Assembly (NCBI RefSeq): GCF_022921055.1 | Contig: NZ_CP095062.1 | Span: forward strand, 248,001-312,000 | Direction of reading: 5' to 3' | Origin: Hymenobacter volaticus | GTDB lineage: Bacteria; Bacteroidota; Bacteroidia; Cytophagales; Hymenobacteraceae | Length of the DNA: 64,000 nucleotides | In this document: positions 1 through 10,137 of the stretch, piece by piece | How the letters are laid out: each line of letters opens with the position of its first letter | How positions within the stretch are numbered: position 1 is the first letter of the stretch | The notes under the pieces: generated by a model | What the model saw: only the letters and a program-made list of their open reading frames with translations | Told to the model about the DNA's origin: nothing | The model's database searches: none | Program-made: the position numbers and the translations under genes

Positions 1-1897
1 AAGCAAAAAAAGTTAACCACAGAGCAGGCTGAGTTGGAGGCCCGATTGGAAGTGGAAAGCCTGACTGCCGGCACCAAGCAACTGGAAGTAACCGTGGACG
101 GCAACGCCACCCCATTTACTCACGGCCCGTGTTTCTGGCCAAAGGCATGAACAACTTAGTATGCAGCTTCACACTACCGAAGCCCGAGTTGTGGTGGCCT
201 AACGGCTACGGTGCACAAAAGCTCTACACGTTCCGGGCAGTGCTCAAGGATGGCACGAAAGCGCTTAGCGAAAAGCAGGTTCGTCGGGGATGCGGACGGT
301 GGAAGTGATACAGGAAACTGGCCCGAAAGCCAACTCGTTTTACTTCTTAGTGAACGGAGTAAAGATGTTCATGAAAGGCGCTAACTACATTCCGCAGGAC
401 AACTTCTTGCCTCGGGTTAATAAAGCTCGCTACGAACACGTCATCAACACGGCCGTGACCAGCAACATGAACATGCTGCGGGTATGGGGCGGGGGCATCT
501 ACGAAAACGACTTGTTCTATGACCTCTGCGACGAAAAAGGCATCATGATCTGGCAGGACTTCATGTTTGCCTGCGCCATGGTGCCTCCACTGGAAACCCA
601 CAAGCAAAACATCTACGAGGAAGCCGTAGAAAACGTGAAACGCTTGCGCAACCACCCGGCCATTGCCATGTGGTGCGGCAACAACGAAATCGCCGCTTTC
701 ATGGGTTCCAACTATTGGGGTTCAGCAAAGGGAGCGTTCCGTAATCGGCAGGACTCTATGAGTGTTATCAATGCTTATAAAGAGATATTTCACAGCATTT
801 TACCTGCCGTTGTGAAAGGCTACGATGACGAAAAGTTTTACTGGTCGACCTCGCCGCAACCAACCAACTGGACCACGACCAACCCTGACAGCCGCACCTC
901 CGGCGACGTGCACTTTTGGGAAGTATGGGGAGGCAAAAAGCCTATTGAGCTGTATCTCGAAAATATCGGGCCTTTCATGAGTGAGTATGGCTTTCAGTCG
1001 TTTCCCGACATGCAAACCATCAACACCTTCGCTACGCCTAAGGACTACGATATCAACTCCGAGATTATGAAGTCGCACCAGCGCTCTTACGTAGGCAATG
1101 GCGCTATACTGCAGTACATGCAAGCTTGGTACAAGGTCCCAAAGGCTTTCCCCAACTTTTTGTATACCGGGCAGGTGCTACAGGCCGAAGCTATCAAGCT
1201 CGCCATTGAAGCGCACCGCCGGGCTAAGCCCTATTGCATGGGGTCATTGTACTGGCAGATCGACGACTGCTGGCCCGCGGCCTCGTGGTCGAGCATGGAT
1301 TATAACGGCTTTTGGAAGGCTCAGCAGTATGAGTCGAAGCGAGCTTTCGAAGCGTTACTAGTCTCACCCATTGTGAAAAAGGATTCTGTGCAGATATACG
1401 TAGTGTCAGACCAATTGAAAGCTGTGGACGCGCAGTTGCAAATCCGGTTGCTCGACTTCAGCGGTAAAGTGCTCAACGAAAGCAAAAGGAACGTCAATGT
1501 ACCAGCTAACACCAGCATGAATGTGTACCGAGTTCCGGTGAAGGAACTTCTAAAAGGTGCGAATCGCAACAGCGTATTGCTTGATGTGAGCTTGCTTAGC
1601 CAGAACCAGGAGCTGGCGCAGAATTGCTTGTACTTCGAAAATCCTAAAGACTTGAAGCTTAACAAGCCGGTTATCAACTACACCCTCACGAAAGACAAGG
1701 ACGGTTTTGTTCTTAAGCTCACCAGTACGCAGCTAGCTAAAAACCTACGCGTGTCGGCCGGCGACGATGCCATCATCTTCTCGGACAATTACTTCGACTT
1801 GATTCCTGGAAAAGCTAAGACTGTTACATTTCATGCTAACAAAGCGCTAAAGAAAAGTGACATCACCTTCTTGAGTATCAACGAAGCCGCCATGTAA
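1..1897 (+). pseudogene. Beta-mannosidase, glycoside hydrolase family 2 (5' truncated by window, two frameshifts)
   Basis: Secreted or periplasmic GH2 enzyme that removes non-reducing beta-mannose from mannans or from the Man-beta-GlcNAc core of N-glycans. The catalytic barrel lies in 290-1897. It has the motif WGGGIYE, the acid/base Glu in CGNNE (about 130 residues after 290) and a probable nucleophile Glu in SEYGFQSFP. Upstream, frame 1 (from base 1) runs into frame 3 at the CCC run 126-128, and frame 3 runs into frame 2 at the GGGG run 286-289. Adding one base at each run restores HGPVFLAKGMNN and RRGMRTVEVIQ, the usual GH2 beta-sandwich/barrel junction. The true start lies left of the window. 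The nearby GH92 and glycosylasparaginase suggest N-glycan use. The GH2 family call is firm; beta-mannosidase specificity is likely. Confidence 0.85.
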
Positions 1898-1946
1898 AAT
1901 AGTAACGTTATATCCTTCACGGATAGCAGCATCTAGTCTGAATTGG

Positions 1947-2003
1947 TTGGCTACCTAACACAAAAGCCCCGTTTAACCTCGGGCTTTTGTATTAGGTAGC
2001 CAA
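1947..2003 (+). terminator. Strong hairpin terminator after the GH2 gene
   Basis: Arms 1947-1969 and 1981-2003 are complementary over 23 bp with one mismatch. The inner part, AAAAGCCC...GGGCTTTT, is the usual Bacteroidota terminator core. It lies 50 bp after the beta-mannosidase stop codon, and its near-symmetry would let it work in both directions. Confidence 0.75.
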
Positions 2004-2210
2004 TGCTTTCTTATTGATCAGTATGGCGTGCCATATTACAATTTAAGTGAAGCTTAGTTTTTGCGGACAGCAGATTTGCTGGTATAGTATTAACTTCAAT
2101 ACCTATCGGAATCCAGGTTTTTGGATAGATTATAAATAATTATACCTTACTTGTTGAATTATACTAGGTGTATCATTAAGTTTATTCTATACTGTTCCTA
2201 CCTGCCTATT

Positions 2211-2444
2211 ATGCAACTTGTACACAAACTACTCTCAGGTGTTTTCTCTTACTTCTGGCCTACTGATCCTGTTCCCCCGTACCCCATCTACTCTTGGAAT
2301 GAGCTGCCAAGTGAAGAGTGGCCACTAGGGTATGACCCGATATCAGATTCATTTCCGAAAAGAGGATCAAACCGATACCAAAAGCTAGACGAGGAAATCA
2401 ATATGCTAGTATGGCCTAAGGCGCTGCAAGAAGCGCTCATCTGA
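2211..2444 (+). CDS. Small hypothetical protein
   Basis: Short open frame of 77 codons from the ATG at 2211; an in-frame ATG at 2151 would add 20 hydrophobic residues. The product is rich in Pro, Trp and Tyr (PTDPVPPYPIYSW) and ends acidic. I do not recognise it, and no domain, signal peptide or partner is evident. It stands alone between a terminator and the convergent cutC. It could be real or chance, since no other frame covers this interval. Confidence 0.35.
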   Translation: MQLVHKLLSGVFSYFWPTDPVPPYPIYSWNELPSEEWPLGYDPISDSFPKRGSNRYQKLDEEINMLVWPKALQEALI

Positions 2445-2563
2445 GGCAAGCAAGCTAGCAAGTTGCGAGAACCGGAGTTATATCAAGAGTTATGCTTTAC
2501 GCAGGTGAAGATACATGCCTGTGTCTAGGCAAGATAAGCTCGGGCAAGTCTGCTAGCTAACCG

Positions 2564-3289
2564 CTATGCCTTATGCTTGTCAAGTTGCGTGACCAGCTCT
2601 GCTACAATCATGGGTTCAGCTTCCGGCAGAATGGCGTCAAACATTGGAGAAAAAGGCGCACTAGAGCTAGCTATTGAATGCTTGGCGCTAGCGTGGAACT
2701 CATTGGCGCCGGTAGTTTCTATTAAGCCGCGGATGGTGTGAGGGGTTACGCCACTGCCCGGCATGATGCTGATACGGTCAGCTGCTTGTTTAACGAGGGC
2801 GGCTAACTTCGCTTGGGCGGCTGGGGCCGCAGGTTCGCCTCCGGAAGTAAGAATGCGTTGGCAGCCCAACCCTATTATTTCTTCAAGCGCCTGTGCTTGG
2901 TTGCTGCACACATCGAAGGCACGGTGGAATGTTACTGACAAAGGGCCAGCTGCTTCTATAAGCTTCTGACAAACAGTAATATCCACACGGCCCTCGCGAG
3001 TGAGAGCACCTAGTACTACCCCAGCGCATCCTGCCGCTCGACACTGAATGATGTCGGCGACCATAATGGCTTGCTCATTAGTATCGTATACGAAATTGCC
3101 TGGGCGCGGCCGAATCAACACGAACACCGGAATTGATAGCAGTTTCAGCACTTGGCTCAGTAAACCAAAAGAAGGCGTAATACCCCCCTGCTCTAAGTTC
3201 TGGCACAACTCAATCCGATGGGCGCCACCTGCCTGCGCTGCCACGGCCGACTGCACCGAGCTAGCGCAAATTTCCAGCACCCGCTTCAC
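2564..3289 (-). CDS. cutC: Copper homeostasis protein CutC
   Basis: A 241-residue TIM-barrel protein of the CutC family, normal length for the family. The N-terminus LEICASSVQSA, then GGAHRIELCQNLEQGGITPS, the IRPRPGNF motif and the MPGSGV...TGANEFHASA segment are all diagnostic. It is cytoplasmic. The copper role assigned in E. coli is weakly supported and the biochemical function is unsettled. The GTG start (3287-3289) overlaps the TGA stop of the upstream glycosylasparaginase by 4 bp (GTGA), so the two are translationally coupled in one operon. Confidence 0.93.
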   Translation of the reverse strand: MKRVLEICASSVQSAVAAQAGGAHRIELCQNLEQGGITPSFGLLSQVLKLLSIPVFVLIRPRPGNFVYDTNEQAIMVADIIQCRAAGCAGVVLGALTREGRVDITVCQKLIEAAGPLSVTFHRAFDVCSNQAQALEEIIGLGCQRILTSGGEPAAPAAQAKLAALVKQAADRISIMPGSGVTPHTIRGLIETTGANEFHASAKHSIASSSAPFSPMFDAILPEAEPMIVAELVTQLDKHKA

Positions 3290-4317
3290 GACAGTAAGTA
3301 TTCGCTTTGGATGAGTTGCTGTTGGTTGCTAGCGTCGCAGACGGCATAGCTGAAGCCTTTTTGCAAGGCAAAGGCCCCGTGCACACCCTGCGTATTAACG
3401 GCGATGAAACACACTTGAATGTCGCGGGCTTTTTCGCCTTTGATCTTGGCTACCCGCTCGATAGCGGCCTTACAGGCTGCTTTCGGGGAGAGGCCCTGGC
3501 GCATGAATTCCACAACCGTATGCGCGCCAGCAATGCGTATCACGTCTTCTCCCTGGCCGGTGGCAGCGGCCGCGCCTACACTATTATCAACGAACAAGCC
3601 CGAGCCAATCAGAGGTGAGTCGCCGAGGCGGCCGCGCATCTTGAAGCCCATTCCGCTGGTGGTGCAGCTACCGCTGAGGTTGCCTTGCGCATCTTGGGCC
3701 AGTAGCGCAATAGTATCGTGGTTGTTGGCGCCGCCTACCGGTCCGGTTGATTTCTTGGAGCCCGAATTCTCGATGTTCACCACTGGTTTGTACTGGCTGG
3801 TCTTCAACCATTCCCGGTACGCTTTTTCAGCATCGAGGCTAAGCTTTTGAGGCTCCAGCGGGAAACCTTGGGCTACGGCAAACTGCTGCGCTCCTTCGCC
3901 AACGAGCATTACGTGAGGCGTGCGTTCCATAACGCGCCGCGCCACGCTAATTGGGTGCTTGATGCGCTCCAAAGCAGCCACGCTGCCGCAGTTGAACTTA
4001 TCGTCCATGATGCAGGCGTCCAGCGTTACGATACCGTCACGGTCTGGATTGCCGCCTAAGCCTACGCAGCAATTCTGCGACGCTTCCGTTACCATCACGC
4101 CGGCCTCTGCTGCATCCAAGGCCCGGCCTCCTTTGCTCAGTATTTTCCAGGCTCCTAAGTTGGCCGCCAAGCCCGTATCCCAGGTGGAAATTACTAGTGG
4201 CTTACCAACTACAGGTTGCGGCGGCAACTCAATGCTAGCAGCCTCCGCACGTTGGCCTAAAGTAAGTACTGCTAGCCCAGCGGTGGAAGAGATAAGAAAC
4301 TTTCGGCGAGAAGGCAT
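3286..4317 (-). CDS. Glycosylasparaginase (N4-(beta-N-acetylglucosaminyl)-L-asparaginase), Ntn-hydrolase
   Basis: Cleaves the GlcNAc-Asn linkage left after proteolysis and glycan trimming of N-glycoproteins. The chosen start at 4317 gives MPSRRKFLISSTAGLAVL, a twin-arginine-like secretion signal; a start at 4332 would add five residues. Family motifs are GGNPDRDG, DACIMD, and NNHDTIALL, where Thr at about residue 202 is the autoproteolytic nucleophile. These are followed by GRLGDSPLIGSGLFVD and GAAAATGQGE, typical of the beta chain. It is co-transcribed with cutC (4-bp overlap). The family also contains isoaspartyl peptidases, but the HDT(I) and GDSP motifs favour glycosylasparaginase. Confidence 0.88.
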   Translation of the reverse strand: MPSRRKFLISSTAGLAVLTLGQRAEAASIELPPQPVVGKPLVISTWDTGLAANLGAWKILSKGGRALDAAEAGVMVTEASQNCCVGLGGNPDRDGIVTLDACIMDDKFNCGSVAALERIKHPISVARRVMERTPHVMLVGEGAQQFAVAQGFPLEPQKLSLDAEKAYREWLKTSQYKPVVNIENSGSKKSTGPVGGANNHDTIALLAQDAQGNLSGSCTTSGMGFKMRGRLGDSPLIGSGLFVDNSVGAAAATGQGEDVIRIAGAHTVVEFMRQGLSPKAACKAAIERVAKIKGEKARDIQVCFIAVNTQGVHGAFALQKGFSYAVCDASNQQQLIQSEYLLS

Positions 4318-5046
4318 AAGTAACGTGAACAAGGAGTGGAGCCCAAAGAAAGAAAGTTTTTATTGTTTCCGAAGCACCTACCATACTCCTTACCTGCTTG
4401 CTAGGCAGTTCCTCTTGTGGTTATTGAGCTTTGCGTGTGGCTATACTTATCAACTACCAGCCTTTATAAATTACCTCGATGCATGGTGTCTTATTAACCA
4501 TACGCTGATGTGCCTGTAAGCTTTTTACCCATGCATTACTTGAAGCTTATTTGCTGATACACATCATCTAAGCGCTATTAATTGAAAGCCTAGTTGTCCT
4601 AATACGCAGGTTAACAACTTGCATAAAAAGCCTTTTGATTTACGTTGGTTTAGCAATGTTAACGCACACGTAATCGATGTGTGCGCGCACAATTTTCATT
4701 TTTCTGATAATTAATTTAAATAGTTTATTACCTTGACACAATCAGACTGCATCCTAAGGGTTCAGTTTATTCCTTAGATCAGCTTCGTGCATGGGTAGCA
4801 AAGGATTTGGATAACGGAAAATTATGACTGGTATCCATGGACTTGTTGAAGGCATCCGGAACCTGTTTTTAGAAGTAAAAGGTGAAGTTTTCGTTTGGGT
4901 ACGCGCTTACAGTTTCCGATGAGAAACTCTACTAGCTAGGTTCTTATGCATACCAAGCTATTCAAACCAACTGCCCATTTTACAGCTACGTAAGCTCAGC
5001 ACCTTTACAGATGTTCCTTAGGTGAATCCGGCGGTTCACTTTTTCA
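4318..5046. promoter_or_regulatory. 730-bp divergent intergenic region with a small dyad
   Basis: Lies between the leftward glycosylasparaginase operon and the rightward ROK/GH92 pair, so it should carry both promoters. It is AT-rich around 4600-4740. A 7-bp inverted repeat, CGCACAC (4663-4669) and GTGTGCG (4679-4685), with a 9-nt spacer could be a regulator site. I see no credible gene here. Confidence 0.3.
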
Positions 5047-5964
5047 ATGCGAGTTATGAAATACACCAACCCTACGGATAGCCACCACACGAAGTACATC
5101 GGAATAGATATTGGGGGAACCAAAATTCATGTTGGGGTGGTGCAGGACGAGCGCATCATTCAAGAGATTCAATTCGAAACGTCCGCCACTGCGCCCAAAG
5201 AACAGATCCTAGGCGCATTGGTGGACAGCATCAAATCGGTCATGGATAGTGAGGTGGCCGGTATTGGAATAGGCGTCCCCGGGTTGGTCGATGAAAAGAA
5301 CGGCATCGTCCACAACGTACAGAACATTCCTTCTTGGCGAGAAGTGAGTTTGAAAGGGCACTTGGCAAGCCATTTCAAGGTGCCCGTATACATAACCAAC
5401 GATGCCAATGCTTTTGCCATTGGCGAAAAGATTTACGGGAAAGGAAAAGAGTGCACCAACTTGGTAGGCATCACGCTCGGAACAGGATTCGGCGCGGGTA
5501 TTATCATCAACAACGATGTGTATTCGGGCACTCTCTCAAGCGCCGGCGAATTTGGCTGCATTCCCTATCGTGACAAGACCATTGAAGACTACTGCAGTGG
5601 CAAGTTCTTCGTCCAGAACTTCGGATTGCCTGGCACCGAATTACACCTGCTTGCTCAGCGTGGCGAGTTGCAAGCGTTGGAGGCTTTCTCGCAGTTCGGC
5701 GAACACCTAGGCAACGCCATCAAGGTTATTCTGTACGCATTATCCCCGGAGGCTATATTTCTGGGTGGCTCGATCAGCAAATGCTACAAATATTTCCAGG
5801 AAGCCCTCCACAAAAGCGTACTGGAGTTTCCATTCAAGATAGTAACCGACCGTCTGACAATAGCCCCGTCGGAACTCGGCAATGCGGCCGTATTGGGCGC
5901 CGCCGCGCTTTGCAAAAGCAAACTAGAACTGAGCGTTACGCCTCAACAGGTGCTTTCACTTTGA
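5047..5964 (+). CDS. ROK family protein (sugar kinase-like)
   Basis: A 305-residue ROK protein. The phosphate-binding motif is YIGIDIGGTKIHVGVV near the N-terminus, followed by GIGIGVPGLVD, the catalytic Asp region TNDANAFAIGE, and GTGFGAGIIIN. There is no N-terminal winged helix, so it is kinase-like and not an NagC/XylR-type repressor. After GEFGC the usual ROK zinc motif (CxCGxxGC) is absent; the segment reads CIPYRDKTIEDYC. It directly precedes the GH92 alpha-mannosidase, so it may phosphorylate the released mannose or GlcNAc. Substrate is inferred from context only. Confidence 0.85.
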   Translation: MRVMKYTNPTDSHHTKYIGIDIGGTKIHVGVVQDERIIQEIQFETSATAPKEQILGALVDSIKSVMDSEVAGIGIGVPGLVDEKNGIVHNVQNIPSWREVSLKGHLASHFKVPVYITNDANAFAIGEKIYGKGKECTNLVGITLGTGFGAGIIINNDVYSGTLSSAGEFGCIPYRDKTIEDYCSGKFFVQNFGLPGTELHLLAQRGELQALEAFSQFGEHLGNAIKVILYALSPEAIFLGGSISKCYKYFQEALHKSVLEFPFKIVTDRLTIAPSELGNAAVLGAAALCKSKLELSVTPQQVLSL

Positions 5965-6054
5965 GTGCGAGGTGTTAACTACCGTTCTCTCATTTCTGAA
6001 CAGGCAAAGCCTGAGTCAGAGCACCCACCAACTTTCAACTACCTTAAGTCTGCT

Positions 6055-8364
6055 ATGAAGAGTAACGCTGTGCACATGGTGAAATCTGTTGTCGTGCTGG
6101 CTTCCGGCTTGGTTCTGCTTTTTGCCAGCTTTGCCAACAGCCAACAGGTTGCCAGCAAAGGAAACAGCACTAGCCTTACCCGCCACGTGGACCCGTACAT
6201 TGGCACGGGGTTTCATGGCCACGTATTTATGGGAGCCAACGTTCCGTTTGGAGCGGTGCAGCTGGGGCCCGTAAACCTGTCGCAGGGCTGGGACTGGTGC
6301 TCAGGTTACCATTACTCGGACTCGACTATCGTGGGCTTTTCCCACACCCACCTTAGTGGCACAGGCATTGGCGACCTAGGCGACATAGCGGTGATGCCTA
6401 CTACAGGACCAGTCCGGGTAACGAAAGGCAGATTGAAAGACCCAAGCAAAGGCTACTTGTCTTTGTTTTCGCACCGCGACGAAATTGCCAAGCCAGGATA
6501 CTACTCCGTTAAGCTGAAGCGCTACAACATCCAGGCGGAGCTTACCGCTTCCTCGCGCGTTGGCTTCCACCAATATACCTTCCCGCAAGCCGCAGAATCT
6601 CACATCGTCCTCGATTTAGAGCAGGGAATCGGCTGGGACCAGGCCACGGATACCTACATCGAAAAACTCAACGACAGCACGGTAGTTGGCTACCGCTTCT
6701 CTAAAGGATGGGCCACAGACCAACGCGTGTACTTTGCCGCGGTCTTCTCGAAGCCTATTCGTCAGTTTACCAGCTTGCTGGTAACCGACAGCTTAGGTAC
6801 TACTACCCCTGCTACCAAAGGCACCCGCCTCAAAGGGGTAGCTACCTTCAGCACAAAGGCCGGCGAAAAAGTGAAGTTAAAGGTGGGTATTTCGCCAGTA
6901 AGCTCGGAAAACGCCCTGGCCAATATCCGCGCTGAAATTCCGCATTGGAACTTCAATAAGACGGTGGCGGCGGCTGACGCAGCTTGGAATCAGGAGTTGC
7001 AAAAAGTGAAAATCGAGGCGGATTCGGAAACGCGGCTAAAGACGTTTTACACGGCTCTGTACCACACCATGATTGCCCCTTCCGTCTTCAACGACCATAA
7101 CGGAGATTATCTGGGCACCGATAAGAAAGTCTATAAGAAGGCTTCGTTCACTAACCTGACCACTTTTTCCCTTTGGGATACCTACCGCGCAGCTAACCCT
7201 TTGTTCACCGTCATACAGCCGAACCGGGTCAATGACATGATCAACTCCATGCTTGCGGTGTATCAGCAGCAAGGCAAGTTGCCGGTGTGGCACCTAATGG
7301 GCAGCGAAACCAACACTATGGTTGGCTACAGCGCCGTGCCGGTGGTAGTGGATGCCTACCTGAAAGGATTCAAAGGCTTTGATGCCAACCTAGCGTATGA
7401 AGCCGTACGCGCCACCGCCATGCGCGACGACTACGGCCTAAAAGCGGTGAAAGAGCTAGGCTACATTCCTGCCGATAGCGAAGGGGAAAGCGTAGCCAAG
7501 GGCCTGGAATATGCCATCGATGATTGGTGCATTGCCCAGATGGCCAAGAAAATGGGCAAAGCCGACGATTACGCGTACTACAGCAAGCGCGGCAAAAACT
7601 ATCAGAACTACTTCGATAAGCAGACCCGCTTCATGCGCGGCCGAGTGGCCCAAAATCAGTGGCGCACCCCGTTTAACCCCTTCGAGTCGCGCCACCGTAA
7701 AGACGATTTCACGGAAGGCAATGCCTGGCAATACACTTGGCTGGTGCCGCAAGATGTAGAAGGCTTGGTTGGTTTGCTAGGCGGTGACAACGCATTCAGC
7801 CAGAAGCTAGATTCGCTCTTTACCGCCAAGGGCAACATGGGCGCCGAGGCCTCAAACGACATCAGCGGCTTGATCGGGCAGTATGCGCACGGTAACGAGC
7901 CGAGCCATCATATCACCTACTTGTATGCCTACGTTGGGCAACCTTGGAAAACGGCCAACCAAGTCCGGTTCATACTAGACAACTTCTACACCGACAAGAT
8001 GGATGGCATCATCGGTAACGAAGATGTGGGGCAGATGTCGGCTTGGTATATATTCTCCGCGCTCGGCTTTTACCCCGTAAACCCGGCTAACGGTGCGTAC
8101 GTGTTTGGCAGTCCGGTAGTAAACAGAGCGTCTGTGGCGCTAGGCAATGGCAAAACGCTTGCTATCGAGGTGAAGAACAATGGTCCGGCCAACAAGTACA
8201 TTCAACGCGTGTCGCTCAATGGCAAACCGTATTCGAAATCGTATATTCTGCACAAGGATTTGGTGGCCGGCGGCAAGCTTGTTTTCGAGATGGGCAATAA
8301 ACCTAGCATCACATGGGGCGTGGCCAAGCAAGACCGTCCTCAGTCCGTAACCAGCCAGCCCTAG
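6055..8364 (+). CDS. Glycoside hydrolase family 92 alpha-mannosidase
   Basis: Exo-acting calcium-dependent alpha-mannosidase of GH92, about 769 residues, secreted. The start at 6055 gives MKSNAVHMVKSVVVLASGL, a signal peptide ending near SFANSQQ; the frame is open from 5965 without a better signal. Diagnostic segments are HVDPYIGTG, GANVPFGAVQLGP, FSHTHLSGTG, FSLWDTYRAANPLFT, GNEPSHHITYLY and GNEDVGQMSAWYIFSALGFYPV. The last two hold the predicted general-acid and base residues. It is 90 bp after the ROK gene, probably one operon. GH92 enzymes in Bacteroidota trim high-mannose N-glycans and yeast mannan; the exact linkage cannot be read from sequence. Confidence 0.95.
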   Translation: MKSNAVHMVKSVVVLASGLVLLFASFANSQQVASKGNSTSLTRHVDPYIGTGFHGHVFMGANVPFGAVQLGPVNLSQGWDWCSGYHYSDSTIVGFSHTHLSGTGIGDLGDIAVMPTTGPVRVTKGRLKDPSKGYLSLFSHRDEIAKPGYYSVKLKRYNIQAELTASSRVGFHQYTFPQAAESHIVLDLEQGIGWDQATDTYIEKLNDSTVVGYRFSKGWATDQRVYFAAVFSKPIRQFTSLLVTDSLGTTTPATKGTRLKGVATFSTKAGEKVKLKVGISPVSSENALANIRAEIPHWNFNKTVAAADAAWNQELQKVKIEADSETRLKTFYTALYHTMIAPSVFNDHNGDYLGTDKKVYKKASFTNLTTFSLWDTYRAANPLFTVIQPNRVNDMINSMLAVYQQQGKLPVWHLMGSETNTMVGYSAVPVVVDAYLKGFKGFDANLAYEAVRATAMRDDYGLKAVKELGYIPADSEGESVAKGLEYAIDDWCIAQMAKKMGKADDYAYYSKRGKNYQNYFDKQTRFMRGRVAQNQWRTPFNPFESRHRKDDFTEGNAWQYTWLVPQDVEGLVGLLGGDNAFSQKLDSLFTAKGNMGAEASNDISGLIGQYAHGNEPSHHITYLYAYVGQPWKTANQVRFILDNFYTDKMDGIIGNEDVGQMSAWYIFSALGFYPVNPANGAYVFGSPVVNRASVALGNGKTLAIEVKNNGPANKYIQRVSLNGKPYSKSYILHKDLVAGGKLVFEMGNKPSITWGVAKQDRPQSVTSQP

Positions 8365-8410
8365 CAAACCTACAAACTGGCTTGTTTAGGTTAGCTAGGC
8401 CGCACTAGCT

Positions 8411-8626
8411 TCAAGGAAGTATTTTCAGCGTCAGCCGCGTAGCCTCCGGCGCATGGCCAAACAAGGAAACATCCGCCACGCCATTACGCAAGGCCTTCTG
8501 TTTCTTGCTGTACTTCCACTCCCGTTTCCCGGCCCCAATGGGCAAGTTGGCTTGGGTGGCTCTGAGCAAAATGGCAGCAGTCAAATCCGCCACTATACTG
8601 CCTTTAATAGCTTTTCGGCGGCTCAT
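8411..8626 (-). CDS. Small basic hypothetical protein, coupled to the CBM9 gene
   Basis: A 71-codon frame whose ATG overlaps the stop of the upstream CBM9-like gene (TAATG), an arrangement typical of translational coupling. The product begins MSRRKAIKGSIVADL, is basic in the middle (GKREWKYSKKQKALRNG) and ends FGHAPEATRLTLKILP. I do not recognise it. A competing plus-strand frame (8453-8641) covers the same bases, and neither is compelling. It could be a C-terminal remnant of a longer protein. Confidence 0.3.
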   Translation of the reverse strand: MSRRKAIKGSIVADLTAAILLRATQANLPIGAGKREWKYSKKQKALRNGVADVSLFGHAPEATRLTLKILP

Positions 8627-9731
8627 TATGGCTTCGTATAGGTGAGAAGCCCTTCGTCGTTGAGGCGGATAGCCGGAGTGTTTGGGGCCGTAATCGTGGC
8701 CGTGAACTGCCGGGGTGTAGCCTCTAGCTGGAGCTGGTTGACTTGATTTTCCAGAGTAACCTGGGACGTAATTTTCAACTCGGCCAATGTAGTAGCATAG
8801 CGCCCAAATTTCTCACGGTACTGTTTTTGGCGGTAGTAGACCAGCCACAAATAACGTTTCTGCAACTCGGCATAAGGTAGCCGGAAGACGGTATTGACTT
8901 GGCGGGAAAACTGCAAATAGCCCCAACGCTCCGGGTAATGCATATTCACTACGCCTTGCGGCGACCATACCCAGTTGTGTTCGGGCATGTCTTTGCCGGC
9001 TGCGTCTTTCAGCTTGCTGATTTTGCCTTCACTGCTGCGCGTGTCCCATTCCACACGCGAAAAATTTATGCGCCACAAGGCCCCTCCGTCGGCGCCCGAA
9101 AACTATACCCCAAGCGCAACGATTTCAGCGGTACTGCCATTTCTACTACCCAGCCTTGGTCTCGGTCTTGCGGCTGATTGAGCGTACCCTCCAGCTTTAC
9201 GGCCGACTGCAGACCGGCCGCATCCCAACTTACCAAGGCATCTCCGCCGTTCCGGTAGGGCTTGGGCAGAAATAAGTCGAAGGTTTTGTTGAGCGCATTC
9301 ACTTCGATTTCAAAGTACTGATGCGTGTTGTTATCAGGGTCTATAAAAACTTCGAAGTCGTTGTCTTTGAAGATAATATCGTCGTGCTCGGTTTGAGTGG
9401 CCCAAAGTTGTGGTTCTTGCAAGGCCGCCGCGACAAACAACGTGGAATCATTCCACAACATTTTCACGCGTGTTTTCCAGGTTGGCAGCGGTTTACCGGC
9501 GCCTTCAATATCAACGAAATCGGTTATCCAAGGGGCTTTCTGCCAGTCGCTCTCCTGTAGGTTGCCATCCATTTGCAAAGCCTGCACTGTATGCTGCACC
9601 ACGTAGCTTTTGGGCGGTGTAAACAGCGCGTCCAAGCCTTGAAACATGGTTTGCGCTTGTATAGGTGAGTTCATAATTAGCAAGAAAAGCAGGCACCACC
9701 AACGGCGGCTACGTTTCCACCAAGACGGCAT
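8626..9731 (-). pseudogene. CBM9-like sugar-binding domain protein (one frameshift)
   Basis: Secreted protein with a carbohydrate-binding family 9-like domain. The start at 9731 gives MPSWWKRSRRWW followed by a hydrophobic stretch ending SPIQAQ. The domain shows LQMDGNLQESDWQKAPWI, VKMLWNDSTLFVAA, DNDFEVFIDPDNNTHQYFEIEVNA (shown in part) and VVEMAVPLKSL. The first part (to 9066) reads into the second (8626-9078) after one G is added at the GGGG run on the coding strand (CCCC at 9081-9084), restoring APTEGALWRINFSRVEW, a conserved end of this fold. It may bind released glycan. No catalytic domain is visible. Confidence 0.8.
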
Positions 9732-10137
9732 TTTGCCATCGGATTGCCGCCACACTGAAGTAGACTCTCTTCGGACGCTGCTTTCGGCCAACACTGGAAA
9801 GACTACAATGACAGCACAAATAGAAGGCCACCGAAGAGAACCATAAGGGTTTGTCATGGAATCCTGTTGAATGCGTGAGCAGCCTAGGTTGCTTCTTCGG
9901 CTGACAAACCTGACAGCCTGCTGTTAAGCACATTGCCTTTCGCTTATCTGCGCTTACTAAGGTGCGCTATTGGCAATATAACAACTTTGCGTGGGCGGGC
10001 ACGCAATTATGTTTGGTGGTGTACTACTCCATTTTAGAAGCGCGGAATCTATTGCTTTTGCCGTAGGAAAATGGTCATCCGCTGTACCACGCTATATTGT
10101 TCTTCGTTTGGCTAAGCGTTACTTGATAAAAGGGAAT
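9732..10137. promoter_or_regulatory. Divergent intergenic region between CBM9-like and propeller lipoprotein genes
   Basis: About 400 bp separating two outward-facing genes, so it should hold both promoters. I see a CAACTTTG box at 9982-9989, close to the Bacteroidota -7 consensus TAnnTTTG, but no well-spaced -33 element. No gene is supported here. Confidence 0.25.
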
